Virus record (IMG/VR): IMGVR_UViG_3300017987_000231
Span: 1-34,738 of that record
DNA from: a virus
Strand: one strand, 5' to 3'
Length of the DNA: 34,738 nt
The notes under the pieces are model-generated. The model was not told where the DNA came from. It made no database searches and saw only the letters and a program-made list of their open reading frames with translations. Shown piece after piece: positions 1 through 9,110 of the stretch; position 1 is the first letter of the stretch; every line of letters begins with the position of its first letter. The position numbers and the translations under genes were made by a program.

Positions 1-1
1 C

Positions 2-565
2 GTGGCAACAGACCATGAGCAACGTCCGTCTGGTGATGGCACTGGTGGTACTGGTCCTAAAGCAGGAACTCGTGTAAGTCTGGTTGAATCCGATGCATTC
101 AATACTTCTTCCGACTTCAGTAGAATTAAGTTAGCGGTGCATGCAGAAGATGATGCCTGTCCTACGGCTCTGTTTGCTTTCGCGACAGATATTTCACTGA
201 CCATTAACAACAACATTTCGCCGAATAAAGCAATCGGCGTTCTTGGTGCATTCGATGTTACTGCTGGTACATTCCAAGTTGGAGGTAACATTACTGCTTA
301 CTTTGCTGATATTGCGGCAGTGACTGCTGTTCGGAACAATTCGGACATTACGCTCGATGCCCATTTGGTTAAATCCAATGCCGGCATCAGCATTGATCTT
401 CCGCTCATAACCCTGGGCGATGGTCGTGCAAACGTGGAGCAGGACTCACCGATCACGTTACCGCTTAGCAAAGAAGCTGCTACTGGTGCAAAGATTAGCT
501 CGGACTTAGACCACACTTTGTTAATGTGTTTCTATGACTACCTGCCGAGCTTGGCTGATGTTTAA
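2..565 (+). CDS. Phage major tail tube protein, 5' end outside window
   Basis: The reading frame is open at the left edge, so the GTG at the first codon is probably internal and the visible 187 residues are the C-terminal part. The segment has a Ser/Thr/Asp-rich beta-protein composition, with the pattern of a tail tube protein ending: [15 protein letters not shown], then a [11 protein letters not shown] strand, and a [10 protein letters not shown] strand. It directly precedes the tail assembly chaperone pair, the usual position of the tube protein in siphoviruses. Function is inferred from position and fold-like pattern, not from a unique motif. A tail terminator or a fused Ig-like domain are less likely alternatives. 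Confidence 0.65.
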   Translation: MATDHEQRPSGDGTGGTGPKAGTRVSLVESDAFNTSSDFSRIKLAVHAEDDACPTALFAFATDISLTINNNISPNKAIGVLGAFDVTAGTFQVGGNITAYFADIAAVTAVRNNSDITLDAHLVKSNAGISIDLPLITLGDGRANVEQDSPITLPLSKEAATGAKISSDLDHTLLMCFYDYLPSLADV

Positions 566-586
566 TGTTTTTATAGGGAGCACACT

Positions 587-1051
587 ATGAGCTTGAAAAG
601 ACAGTTTAAGACAGACTCCTCGTTGGAGTCGAAAGGTATCGTCATTGATTATGGCGATGCAAGAATCCGCATTGCACGTGCAGGTGGTGCGAATAAGAAG
701 TTCGCTCGGATCTTGGATATCAAGACCAAACCATTCCGACGTGCAATTGCTGCTGGATCGTTCGATAATGATAGATCGAATACGATCCTCATGGAAGTGT
801 ATGCCGATACGGTTGTGCTGGATTGGGAGACCAATGTTGGTAATGATGCTGATCCCAAATGGCAAAAAGGTATAGATCCGGAAGACGCTGGCGTGGAGAG
901 CGAAAAAGGTAAACTCTTGCCAGTAAATAAGGATAATGTCATGAAGGTCTTCCGTAATCTTCCCGACTTGTTCTTTGACATCCAACAACAGGCTCAAGCC
1001 GGAGCCTTGTTCCGAGCAGAATTGGACGAATCTGCTGCAAAAAACTCGTAG
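587..1051 (+). CDS. Tail assembly chaperone, short (gpG-like) product
   Basis: 154 residues. ATG start with a TAGGGAG Shine-Dalgarno element, 21 nt after the tail tube gene. It lies between tail tube and tape measure, as lambda gpG does, and its product would bind the tape measure before tube polymerisation. The N-terminal part is beta-rich and the C-terminal part is helical and acidic (residues about 100-150). The last codons contain a canonical A-AAA-AAC slippery heptamer in the correct frame, so ribosomes that shift back by one base continue into the next frame and make a longer gpGT-like protein. No motif proves the family. Position plus the frameshift signal is the main evidence. Confidence 0.75.
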   Translation: MSLKRQFKTDSSLESKGIVIDYGDARIRIARAGGANKKFARILDIKTKPFRRAIAAGSFDNDRSNTILMEVYADTVVLDWETNVGNDADPKWQKGIDPEDAGVESEKGKLLPVNKDNVMKVFRNLPDLFFDIQQQAQAGALFRAELDESAAKNS

Positions 1052-1082
1052 CGGTCCTGCTTTATTCAATAGAGCAAGGACC
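1039..1082 (+). promoter_or_regulatory. Programmed -1 ribosomal frameshift signal
   Basis: The slippery heptamer A-AAA-AAC occupies 1039-1045 in the zero frame (codons GCA AAA AAC). A 7-nt spacer follows, then a hairpin: the 5' arm at 1053-1064 pairs with 1070-1082, including GGTCC with GGACC and TGCT with AGCA, one bulged A, and a 5-nt loop. Heptamer, spacer and hairpin have the arrangement known from -1 frameshift sites in siphovirus tail assembly genes. Slippage at 1045 enters a frame with no stop until 1378-1380. Confidence 0.85.
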
Positions 1083-1380
1083 AGTCGAGCAGAAGATTAT
1101 CGACCAGTGTATGCGGGAACGGCTTCCTCTGCCAAAACGCATTCAGAATGCACCTGAAATGTGGATTGGACTTGAGTTATATTATGGAGCCTTTTTGGAT
1201 CTAAATACGTGTCGTCCAAGTGGCTGGAGTGTATGCCCTATCCCTTGGACTGCCATTGCTGATTATGCTGTAGCACATGAGATAAAAGGAGAACAGCGAG
1301 ACGACCTATTTTATTTCATTAGGTATCTTGATTCGGCATACCTGAAGTATTACGAAAAGAAGAATAAGTCTAAGAAATAG
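1045..1380 (+). CDS. Frameshift extension of tail assembly chaperone (gpT-like part)
   Basis: This frame is entered by the -1 shift at 1045 and adds about 111 residues to the 153 upstream, giving a fusion of about 264 residues. The join reads LVAVLLYSIEQ directly after the slippery codons. The frame has an internal ATG at 1111 but no Shine-Dalgarno element before it, so independent translation is unlikely. The extension is rich in Trp, Tyr and Lys (W-x-G-x-ELYYGAFLDL, then a basic tail of KKNKSKK). By analogy with lambda gpGT, the fusion would link the tape measure to tail tube subunits and be removed before completion of the tail. Confidence 0.8.
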   Translation, partial: LVAVLLYSIEQGPVEQKIIDQCMRERLPLPKRIQNAPEMWIGLELYYGAFLDLNTCRPSGWSVCPIPWTAIADYAVAHEIKGEQRDDLFYFIRYLDSAYLKYYEKKNKSKK

Positions 1381-1389
1381 GAGAGCAAC

Positions 1390-1842
1390 GTGAGCTTAGA
1401 GAGCTTCAGCCGAAGAATCAAGATCCGAGCGAATAACCTTCCTGGCGAAACGAATCGGGTCGTCAAGCAATGTGCTCTGGCTGTTGATCAGACTGTAGTT
1501 CTCGCCACACCTGTGGACACCGGTCGTGCCCGCTCCAACTGGCTCGTCTCCCTGGGCAATCCTGTCGAGCAGGTCATAGATCCCTATCAACCCTTGCCCA
1601 AGGGGACGAATCCAGACAAAGTTGGGGAGACGGGGAATGCTCGAGGAGCAATAGAACAAGGTAAGCAAGTTATCACGAGTCGGCAACCAGAGCAAACTGT
1701 ATTCATTACCAATAATGTTGATTATATTGGTTATCTTAATGAAGGAAGTTCTGCTCAGGCTCCAGCAATGTTTGTTGAGGCAGCAGTACAAGCTGGAGTG
1801 GCTGCGGTTCGTGGTGCTAGAATTGATACAGGGAAACGATAG
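1390..1842 (+). CDS. HK97 gp10-like / tail completion protein
   Basis: 150 residues. GTG start with a TAGGAGAG Shine-Dalgarno sequence. It carries the usual pattern of the gp10-like family: an N-terminal basic helix, then ATPVDTGRARSNW (residues about 39-51), the P-x-DTG-x-x-R-x-S-W signature in this family, then NNVDYIGYLNEGSSAQAPAMF near residue 110-130, where the Y-x-x-x-x-E-G-SS-x-QAP motif is typical. These proteins act at the head-tail connector or tail end. Here the gene sits between the chaperones and the tape measure, not upstream of the tube gene as is commoner. Its stop overlaps the next start by one base. Confidence 0.75.
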   Translation: MSLESFSRRIKIRANNLPGETNRVVKQCALAVDQTVVLATPVDTGRARSNWLVSLGNPVEQVIDPYQPLPKGTNPDKVGETGNARGAIEQGKQVITSRQPEQTVFITNNVDYIGYLNEGSSAQAPAMFVEAAVQAGVAAVRGARIDTGKR

Positions 1843-4793
1843 TGGCTACCGAACGAATTACTATAGTTGTAGAAGAGAAAGGAACTCGTGTTGTCAAGCG
1901 AAGAATTGGCGACATTGGTGACAGTGCAACTCTATCAGCTAAGGGTGTAGATCTTCTTAAGAGATCGTTAGTCACATTGGGAGCAGGTTATGTTGTGCGA
2001 GAACTTATTCGTACAGCAGATGCTTTCACAAATCTACAAAACCGATTGCGATTGGCAACAAGTGGCACTGCTGAATTGAACGCAGTGACTCGAGAATTGT
2101 TGGCAATTAGTAATAGAACCAGGACATCGTTAGAAGATAATGCTGAACTGTTTAACCGTGTGGCATTATCTGTTAGAGAGATGGGGATTAGTCAACAAGA
2201 TGTCCTCAATTTCACTGAGAGTTTGAACCAGGCAATTCTGATCTCTGGTGCTAATGCTCAAGAGGCACGAATGGGTATTATCCAGTTGAGTCAGGCTTTG
2301 GCTTCTGGCCGGTTGCAGGGAGATGAGCTTCGATCAGTCATGGAACAGCTTCGTGCTGTGAGTCAGGTTATTGCTAATGAGCTTGGTGTAACTCGTGGTG
2401 AATTGAAGAAGATGGGTGAGGAAGGAAAGATCTCGAGTGAAATAATTGTTAAGGCATTCATGAATGCTCGAGAAGAGTTGGCTGAACGCTTTACAAAGGT
2501 TATTCCTACTGTTGGTCAGGCTTGGCAAGTATTGCGCAATTCTGTTGTTGCTTACATTGGTGAGGCTAATACTGCTATTGGTGCTACACAATCGTTAAGT
2601 AGAGTAATGATTGTGCTTGCTAATAACTTGGATATAGTGATTCGTTCTGCCATTGTGCTTGGTGCAACATTCGCTGCTATTAAGATGGCACCATTTGTGC
2701 AGCAAACAATTCTGGCATCAGCAGCGTGGTATAAATTCCATCGAACGATTGCGATGGGAAATGCTGTACTATTAGGTTCAGCGGAAGCTACACGTCAACA
2801 AGCTGCTGCACAAGTCGCTGCTGCTGCTGCAGATTTACAAAAGACTCAGGCTGTATTGGCAAATGTACGGGCAGAGATGGCTCGTGCTGTAGTGGTTCGT
2901 GGTTCTACAGAAGCTCTTTTTGCTCAAGCTGCCATGGAAACACAGGTGGCTTTGCTGGAGAAACAGTTAGTAACTCAACATGCTGCTCTCACTGCTGCAC
3001 AAACGAACTTACGAAGAGCCACTCGTGCTGTTCGAATCGAAGGTACATTATTTGGTAGAACTCTAAAGGTTATTCGTGGAGGAATACATTCACTTACTGC
3101 TGCAATAGCTGCGAATCCTGTTGGTGCATTGTTAGTAGCTCTCACTGCTGCGACTACTTTATTGGTAGTCTTTAGTGATAAGATTAAACTGGCTGAAGGC
3201 TCTTCTGTTACGTTACGTGATGTTGGAGTTGCTGCTTTTGCAGAGTATCAGGATATTATTGGCGGATGCATGCTTGCTTTGAAGCAGTGGGTTGCAGAGT
3301 TTGAACCTTTACGGCAAGCTGTTATTTCTGTCTTTGGTGACATTAACTTTAACATGAATTCATTCCTACATGCTGCTGCTAAAGTAGCTGATAGTTTCGT
3401 TGGATTCTTTGTTGGTTCGTTCTATGCTTTAGGTAGATTATTCCAGCAATTCCCGAATCTAATAATTTCTGCTTTATTAGCTGCTGTGAATGGAGCCATT
3501 GCTTTAATTGAAGGTTTAATCAATGGTGCTATCAGTGCCATAAACTTCTTAGTTCAAAAAGCAGAGAATCTTATCAACAGTCTTATCCGAAGTGTGAATA
3601 AGGTTATTGACATTATTCCCGGTATTGATAAGGCATTGAGTGAAATTTCTTTAGGGAAAATAGAGACTGTAGATCTTGGTAGAATTGAAAATGATCTTGG
3701 CCAAGCTGCTACAGATTTTAGTAATGCTATTATTGGTGGTTTTGAAGAGGGCTTTACCAGAATTCATGGAGTTCAGGATCTGTTAGACCGAGCAATTGCT
3801 AGGGCAGAGGCTGCTGCCGCAAAACAAGGCGAGGGACCAGACCTGGCTACAGCCGCCGCTGGTGGTGCTCCCGCAGCGGAAACAGGTAAGTCCCCCGCCG
3901 AAAAAGCTCTTGAGAAACAAATAGAGGAGCAACAACAATTACAGAAATTGCTTCGTATGACCAATGAACAACGTGAAGTTGAAAATGAACTGATAAAGAT
4001 CACAGATAAACTTACACGAGAAAAAATAACACTTACGGATGCTCAAAAAGATCAATTGCGTGTAGAGCTTGAACGAACACAGTTATTGGAACAAGTGGCT
4101 GGTGCTTTGGATGAAGTTCGTGGAGTAACGATTGATCTCACTGCTGCACAAGCTGAACTTAATTCTCAAGTTGCCCGCCACGTTATCACTCAAGAACAGG
4201 CAACGCAGGCTTATCGTAAGTTACAGGATCAGATGCTTCAATCTTCCACCACAGCCGAAGCTGGTTGGACTCGTGGCTTGAATCGAATTGTAGATAAGGT
4301 AAATGACACAGGTGCAGCTGTAGAAGACACCTTGGTTAATGCTTTCAACAGTGCGGAAGATGCGTTGGTGGAATTTGTACAGACTGGTGAGTTTAATTTC
4401 AGCAGCCTGGTGGATTCCATCCTTGCGGATCTTACTCGCTTGCTCGCAAGACAAGCTATCTCTGGGCTTATTGGGATGATCGGTGGCCCAGCGGGTATGC
4501 TCGGTGGGTTATTTGCCAGTGCTGCTACATCGAGACAGGGTGGTGGCCCAGTAACTCCTGGCCATGGGTATTGGGTTGGAGAGAAAGGTCCAGAGCCATT
4601 TATACCGGATAGACCTGGCCATATTGTACCAGCACAGCAAGCTGCGGCTGCGGCTGCTCCGGAAGTGAATGTGCATATAACCAATGTAACGGATCCGAAT
4701 GAAGTGGCTGGTGCGTTAGCTACTCCAGATGGTGAGAAGGCAGTATTGAATATAATTCATCGTAATCGACGAGCTATACAAGGAATATCATAA
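1842..4793 (+). CDS. Tail tape measure protein
   Basis: 983 residues with a GTG start overlapping the upstream stop. Residues about 30-220 match the tape-measure N-terminal domain, with a DAFTNLQNRLRLATSGT segment followed by long helices and GRLQGDELRS-like turns. The middle is Ala-rich helical and coiled-coil-like (about 310-400), with hydrophobic stretches near 430-455 and 520-580 that resemble the membrane-active segments of tape measures. The C-terminal part holds the G-E-K-G-P-E-x-F-I-P turn and G-H-I-V-P (about 910-930), a conserved ending of lambda gpH-like proteins. The length would correspond to a tail of roughly 145 nm at 1.5 angstrom per residue, an inference only. Confidence 0.92.
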   Translation: MATERITIVVEEKGTRVVKRRIGDIGDSATLSAKGVDLLKRSLVTLGAGYVVRELIRTADAFTNLQNRLRLATSGTAELNAVTRELLAISNRTRTSLEDNAELFNRVALSVREMGISQQDVLNFTESLNQAILISGANAQEARMGIIQLSQALASGRLQGDELRSVMEQLRAVSQVIANELGVTRGELKKMGEEGKISSEIIVKAFMNAREELAERFTKVIPTVGQAWQVLRNSVVAYIGEANTAIGATQSLSRVMIVLANNLDIVIRSAIVLGATFAAIKMAPFVQQTILASAAWYKFHRTIAMGNAVLLGSAEATRQQAAAQVAAAAADLQKTQAVLANVRAEMARAVVVRGSTEALFAQAAMETQVALLEKQLVTQHAALTAAQTNLRRATRAVRIEGTLFGRTLKVIRGGIHSLTAAIAANPVGALLVALTAATTLLVVFSDKIKLAEGSSVTLRDVGVAAFAEYQDIIGGCMLALKQWVAEFEPLRQAVISVFGDINFNMNSFLHAAAKVADSFVGFFVGSFYALGRLFQQFPNLIISALLAAVNGAIALIEGLINGAISAINFLVQKAENLINSLIRSVNKVIDIIPGIDKALSEISLGKIETVDLGRIENDLGQAATDFSNAIIGGFEEGFTRIHGVQDLLDRAIARAEAAAAKQGEGPDLATAAAGGAPAAETGKSPAEKALEKQIEEQQQLQKLLRMTNEQREVENELIKITDKLTREKITLTDAQKDQLRVELERTQLLEQVAGALDEVRGVTIDLTAAQAELNSQVARHVITQEQATQAYRKLQDQMLQSSTTAEAGWTRGLNRIVDKVNDTGAAVEDTLVNAFNSAEDALVEFVQTGEFNFSSLVDSILADLTRLLARQAISGLIGMIGGPAGMLGGLFASAATSRQGGGPVTPGHGYWVGEKGPEPFIPDRPGHIVPAQQAAAAAAPEVNVHITNVTDPNEVAGALATPDGEKAVLNIIHRNRRAIQGIS

Positions 4794-6346
4794 TGGCGTT
4801 TCAAAGTGGAACAGCAACGGATTATCGAGATCTATTAGATCTTGTTGATAAGTTTGTTACGAATAGACATGTATCGGAAGTGGCTATCAATGCTGCTGGT
4901 ACTGGTTATGTTGTTGGTGATATTCTCACTGTCGCTGGTGGTACAGCTGAAGGTAGTATGACCGCTCAAATAGAGGTTCTCACTGTTGGTGGTTCTGGTG
5001 ATATTACTGCTGTTCGTGTTTATCAATCGGGAGCTTATTCTGGTGATCCGACTACAACAGCAAATGCTGTAACGGGTGGAACTGGTTCCAGTGCTACTAT
5101 GGATTTGACCATGGCAGATACTGGTTGGACGAATCGTATTAAGAACATTGCTGCTGCCACTGGTCCTATCGAAGTTGCTTCTGGAAATATCAGTGATGAT
5201 GGTAGTGGTTATGCTGTAGATGATATTGTTACTTTGAATGATACGTTTTCTGGTACATCTAAGGCACAATTCAAAGTATTAACTGTTGGTGGAAGTGGAC
5301 AAGTTCTTGCGATTGAAGTTTATGATCCTGGTGATTATGATGTTTATGGTTCAGGTTCACAACCCACAACTGGTGGTTCAGGAACTGGTTTACTAATAAC
5401 TCCTACTTTCATTCCTACACGAGATGAATATATGTGGGAAGGAAGTGGCACTGGTGGTAATGCTGTTTTTGTTGGTATAAGAACTGGTTATGCCTATAAT
5501 GAAGATCAAGTATCATGGGAATTGGCAGGTTATACTGGATATGGAAGTGGTTCCGATTGGGAGGGACAACCAGGTTTAAGCCCAGGGAGATGTGAGTTAG
5601 GAACCAGTAAGTATGGTTCAGTGGTATTATTATCGGAAGCCTCTATGAGTTTTTGGTTCTATGCTTCTGTGCGAAGAATCATTGTGGTAGCAAATGTATC
5701 TGGTAACTATCAATCCTGCTATCTTGGATTGTTAGATCCATTCGGAACTGATATTGAAATTCCTTATCCGCTCTTTGTTTGTGGATCGACGGATCGTTTT
5801 GATCGTGATATAGGAACTGCTCCTATTGATGTGCGTAGCATTGCTGATCCTACTTGTTATAGTGAGACTTCTGTTGGTCCTGGACAATTTCGTGATGGGG
5901 ATGCGTCATGGAATAAAGTTTGGAATGGTAATTATTATAGAGGCTACATACAAAATTCTGGTGCTATATCTGGATACTTTGTTTATCCTTGTTCTGAACC
6001 AAGCACCAGTGGAATGCAAGATGAAAATTTGTTTACCACGTTTGTTTCCCCTTGTTGGGAAGATGTGATTCAGGATAACAGATATTCTGCACAAGATGTA
6101 AGATTCAAACCTTCACCTGATTCTGGTGGAGATATATATTGGCCTATTCCTTGTGTTATTATGAGAAGTGAAGGAGTGGGGACATTTAAGGTTATTGGTG
6201 AAATAAATGGAGTGTTCTGGTTAAGTGCAGAAGATGGCATTGCTGTTGAAGATCGATTAATTACAGCGGGGGGCAGATACTTTAGAGTCTTCCAAATGGG
6301 AGCAAATTCAGTGCCTTATGCACACTTTTGTGTTGAGGAAAACTAA
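4793..6346 (+). CDS. Virion structural protein with two internal repeats
   Basis: 517 residues. The ATG overlaps the tape measure stop (TAATG). The N-terminus MAFQSGTA is shared with the next gene (MAYSSGTA), so the two are probably related. Residues about 30-105 and 125-200 are two copies of a Gly-rich beta unit: each has G-x-GY-x-V-x-D-I-x-T, then a (K/E)VLTVGGSG strand, then an (A/E)V-Y-x-x-G-x-Y strand. After residue 215 comes a domain with a FWFYASVRRIIVVANVSG strand and a later YP-LFVCGS segment, a pattern I associate with phage tail-tip or fibre-associated virion proteins. Exact role unknown; located among tail-tip genes, so probably distal tail or adhesion. Confidence 0.6.
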   Translation: MAFQSGTATDYRDLLDLVDKFVTNRHVSEVAINAAGTGYVVGDILTVAGGTAEGSMTAQIEVLTVGGSGDITAVRVYQSGAYSGDPTTTANAVTGGTGSSATMDLTMADTGWTNRIKNIAAATGPIEVASGNISDDGSGYAVDDIVTLNDTFSGTSKAQFKVLTVGGSGQVLAIEVYDPGDYDVYGSGSQPTTGGSGTGLLITPTFIPTRDEYMWEGSGTGGNAVFVGIRTGYAYNEDQVSWELAGYTGYGSGSDWEGQPGLSPGRCELGTSKYGSVVLLSEASMSFWFYASVRRIIVVANVSGNYQSCYLGLLDPFGTDIEIPYPLFVCGSTDRFDRDIGTAPIDVRSIADPTCYSETSVGPGQFRDGDASWNKVWNGNYYRGYIQNSGAISGYFVYPCSEPSTSGMQDENLFTTFVSPCWEDVIQDNRYSAQDVRFKPSPDSGGDIYWPIPCVIMRSEGVGTFKVIGEINGVFWLSAEDGIAVEDRLITAGGRYFRVFQMGANSVPYAHFCVEEN

Positions 6347-6348
6347 TT

Positions 6349-7368
6349 ATGGCATATTCAAGTGGAACAGCAAGCAGCATGAATGACCTTATGAGTCAGC
6401 TGTCTACGTTCTGTCAAGCGAACGGCTGGACTCAGGATCAATATACGGCTGAATCTGGTGGGACACACGGTAAACTCTCTCTTCATAAGGGCACTGTGTA
6501 TGTTCATTTTCAATGGAATTCTAGCATTGCTGCTAGTATAGCAATGTATCAATCATTAGGATTTATAAGTTCTGGTACAAATATATGGGCACATACGGAT
6601 GATTCAGGAAATGGGCCTTCAACTGTTCCTATTGCTACATGGGATAATCCTACTTACACAGGTCGTTATCGCTTGATAAGTGAAATTGGAGCCGGTCCTT
6701 ATACTTCTCATGCTTTCTTTCAAGGTAATGGCGTGGAAGATTATGTACACGTGGTTCTTGAATTTGCACCTTATATTTATCGGCATTTTGGATTTGGTAT
6801 TTTAGAAAAATCTTGGGATTGGACTGGTGGTGAATATGCTTATGCCCATTGCCAAACTTATACTCCTGATAATTATTTTCAGGATATCCTTCTTCCTTCA
6901 CAAGGAGTAGCAAGTTCTACCTATGCAAATCGTTTTGCCACTGTGCATGCAGAAGGATTGCCTGGTGAACCTGTAAATAGTAAATGGGGAACGTTTGCTA
7001 AATTTAGTGCATTGAATTCCAGCTGGTCTGATCGGGCCGGTGAATATCAAATTCGTTTTCTTGGTGGTAGTCCTGGTGGATTTATTGGTAATCATTTTAT
7101 CAACATGCCTAGTAATGCTGGTGATGGGTTTTTACCATTAAATGCTAATGCTATTTTCTATCGTGATCTTTCACCTACACCTGATAATCTTTATTTCATG
7201 GGATTCCAACCTGATGTGCGTTCTTTGAATATGAAGAGCTTTTCTCCAAAAGATGAGGTAAGTGTGGCCGGTGATACATGGGTTATATTCCCTGCGGTAA
7301 GAAAACAAAACACAGGCGATAAAAATGAATCAGAGAATTGGGGTATTGCATATAAAAAGATAACTTGA
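6349..7368 (+). CDS. Virion structural protein, relative of the preceding gene
   Basis: 339 residues. ATG two bases after the upstream stop. It begins with the same MA-x-x-SGTA-x-x-x-x-DL pattern as its neighbour but lacks the two Gly-rich repeat units, so it keeps only the N-terminal cap and the C-terminal domain type. The middle contains YIYRHFGFGILEKSWDWTGG, a motif seen in a family of phage virion proteins found next to tail-tip genes. No enzymatic motif is visible. The stop overlaps the next start by one base. Probably a distal tail protein, with function not assignable from sequence alone. Confidence 0.6.
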   Translation: MAYSSGTASSMNDLMSQLSTFCQANGWTQDQYTAESGGTHGKLSLHKGTVYVHFQWNSSIAASIAMYQSLGFISSGTNIWAHTDDSGNGPSTVPIATWDNPTYTGRYRLISEIGAGPYTSHAFFQGNGVEDYVHVVLEFAPYIYRHFGFGILEKSWDWTGGEYAYAHCQTYTPDNYFQDILLPSQGVASSTYANRFATVHAEGLPGEPVNSKWGTFAKFSALNSSWSDRAGEYQIRFLGGSPGGFIGNHFINMPSNAGDGFLPLNANAIFYRDLSPTPDNLYFMGFQPDVRSLNMKSFSPKDEVSVAGDTWVIFPAVRKQNTGDKNESENWGIAYKKIT

Positions 7369-9110
7369 TGGCAGATTATATAGCACAAATTGATGATCGT
7401 GTTTCCCTATCAGAATTTCTTGGTACAAATCGTTTTGTACCAACTGGTGTAGGTTCATATATTCTTCGAGCACAAAGTGAACAAGGAACAGTTCTTCGTC
7501 TTAATCCAGATATTCCTATTGATGGTGATTGTGAATTAGATCCTGTTTCTCCGAAGACTGAAGTTAATTTAGATAAACACGATGCCATTGCTTATGCTGA
7601 CGATCGTTTTGATGAAGCTGATGTTTGGTTTGAACAAGCCATCGTACGACCATTAGCATTTAGTTTTGGCAATATTCTTTCTACACAAACTGATGAGATC
7701 ACAGTTTATAGCTCTTATCGTTGGGATGACATTACTCTCACTGAAGTGGTAAATAATCTTGGTGCTGGAGTAGAGCTTCCCGACCTTCCTTCACTACCAA
7801 CTATATTACAGCCACAATCTGGATTTGTGGTAACATTACAAGTTTCTACAGAAGGCAGCCCAACACTTAACGATACACTTGATTTTGTATTTGACGTTGA
7901 TACAGTTAGTGTGCTTATAACTGGTCGTCGTATTGTCATGTTTCCTGTACGACCGGAAGCTCCTGTCAAGGAAATCTTAGAATTTCTTACTGATATCATG
8001 GAGCATCTTGATGGTTCAGAACAACGAGTTGCTGATCGTAAGAATCCGAGACAGGAGTTCGAATTTGCTTTGGCCTTAGATGGTAACACTCGTCGGTTCG
8101 TAGAGAACTTACTATTCGACTGGCAATCCCGTGTATTTGGCTTACCAATTTGGCATGAGCCTTCTTTTCTCACGGCTGCTGCCACCCTTGGGCAGTCATC
8201 GATCTCCGTTGATGACACGACGTTGGGAGATTATAGAGAAGGTGGTATGGCCATTGTCCTCACGGACCGATTTACCTATGATGCTTTGGAGATTGCTACT
8301 CTTGGCTCCCAGACTATTACATTTACCAGTCCTTTGAACAATTCATATCCTGCTGGTACAGAAGTCTATCCACTCCGCACGGCTATAACCACAAGCCCAT
8401 TACGAGGTAGTCGTTCTTTATTCAATAATCGAAACATGGCTATAAAGTTTCGTGTTCTTGATAATGATGTTGGAGATAGTTTTGCAGACACCAGTGCATT
8501 TAATACACTTAGTAGCAAGGTTCTATTAGATGGACCGAATGCTTCTGAGCGAGACATGAGTGATATTCTTGCCAGACGAATGGTGGAATTTGATAATGAA
8601 ACTGGTGCATTTGGTATAAGTAGTCCATGGAGTCGAGGGAAACGGACTGCAGTAAAAGGCTTCATAATGCACAGTCGACAAGATGTGTGGGATGTTCGTC
8701 GATTGCTTCATGCTTTACGTGGCCGGCAAATATCATTCTATATGCCTACTTTTTACGATGAGTTTGAACTCACCATTAAACTGCAAAATGGAAGCCAGAC
8801 TATTAACATTGTGAATGTTGGCTTTGCACAATTCGCACAAGGTCGCATGCCTTCTCGTGGTATTATTCGTGTTATACGAACTAATGGAGATATCCTTGTA
8901 CGAAACATTAATTCAGCCGGTGAAGTAGATGCTGAGAATGAACAGATAATTGTAGATGTGGCCTGGCCAGAAGATATTGAAATAGAAGACATCGAGCGAA
9001 TTGAATATGTGGAGCTTGTACGAGCAGACACAGATCGTTTTACCTTTGAACATTACAATGCTATTGGAGATGCTTCTCTTAGCTTTCCTGTGAAAGTTGT
9101 GTTTGCATGA
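7368..9110 (+). CDS. Tail tip / distal tail-like protein
   Basis: 580 residues. I take the ATG at 7368 that overlaps the upstream stop; a TTG at 7365 would add one residue. The protein is beta-rich and acidic. It has a central SRVFGLPIWHEP segment (about 260-272) and a late LLHALRGRQISFYMPTFYDE segment (about 445-465). These two motifs recur in phage proteins encoded just before the BR0599-family hub gene, and fit a role at the distal end of the tail tube. It is translationally coupled to the next gene (ATGA). No peptidase or hydrolase residues are recognised. Confidence 0.6.
   Translation: MADYIAQIDDRVSLSEFLGTNRFVPTGVGSYILRAQSEQGTVLRLNPDIPIDGDCELDPVSPKTEVNLDKHDAIAYADDRFDEADVWFEQAIVRPLAFSFGNILSTQTDEITVYSSYRWDDITLTEVVNNLGAGVELPDLPSLPTILQPQSGFVVTLQVSTEGSPTLNDTLDFVFDVDTVSVLITGRRIVMFPVRPEAPVKEILEFLTDIMEHLDGSEQRVADRKNPRQEFEFALALDGNTRRFVENLLFDWQSRVFGLPIWHEPSFLTAAATLGQSSISVDDTTLGDYREGGMAIVLTDRFTYDALEIATLGSQTITFTSPLNNSYPAGTEVYPLRTAITTSPLRGSRSLFNNRNMAIKFRVLDNDVGDSFADTSAFNTLSSKVLLDGPNASERDMSDILARRMVEFDNETGAFGISSPWSRGKRTAVKGFIMHSRQDVWDVRRLLHALRGRQISFYMPTFYDEFELTIKLQNGSQTINIVNVGFAQFAQGRMPSRGIIRVIRTNGDILVRNINSAGEVDAENEQIIVDVAWPEDIEIEDIERIEYVELVRADTDRFTFEHYNAIGDASLSFPVKVVFA

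Noticed and set aside
521-1069. 182-residue minus-strand open frame
   Set aside because: It mirrors the chaperone gene and has low-complexity, non-family sequence. All other genes are on the + strand.
975-1157. Separate 60-residue open frame overlapping both chaperone frames
   Set aside because: It is the +1-type third frame, has no ribosome site and no family pattern; the -1 frameshift explains the arrangement better.
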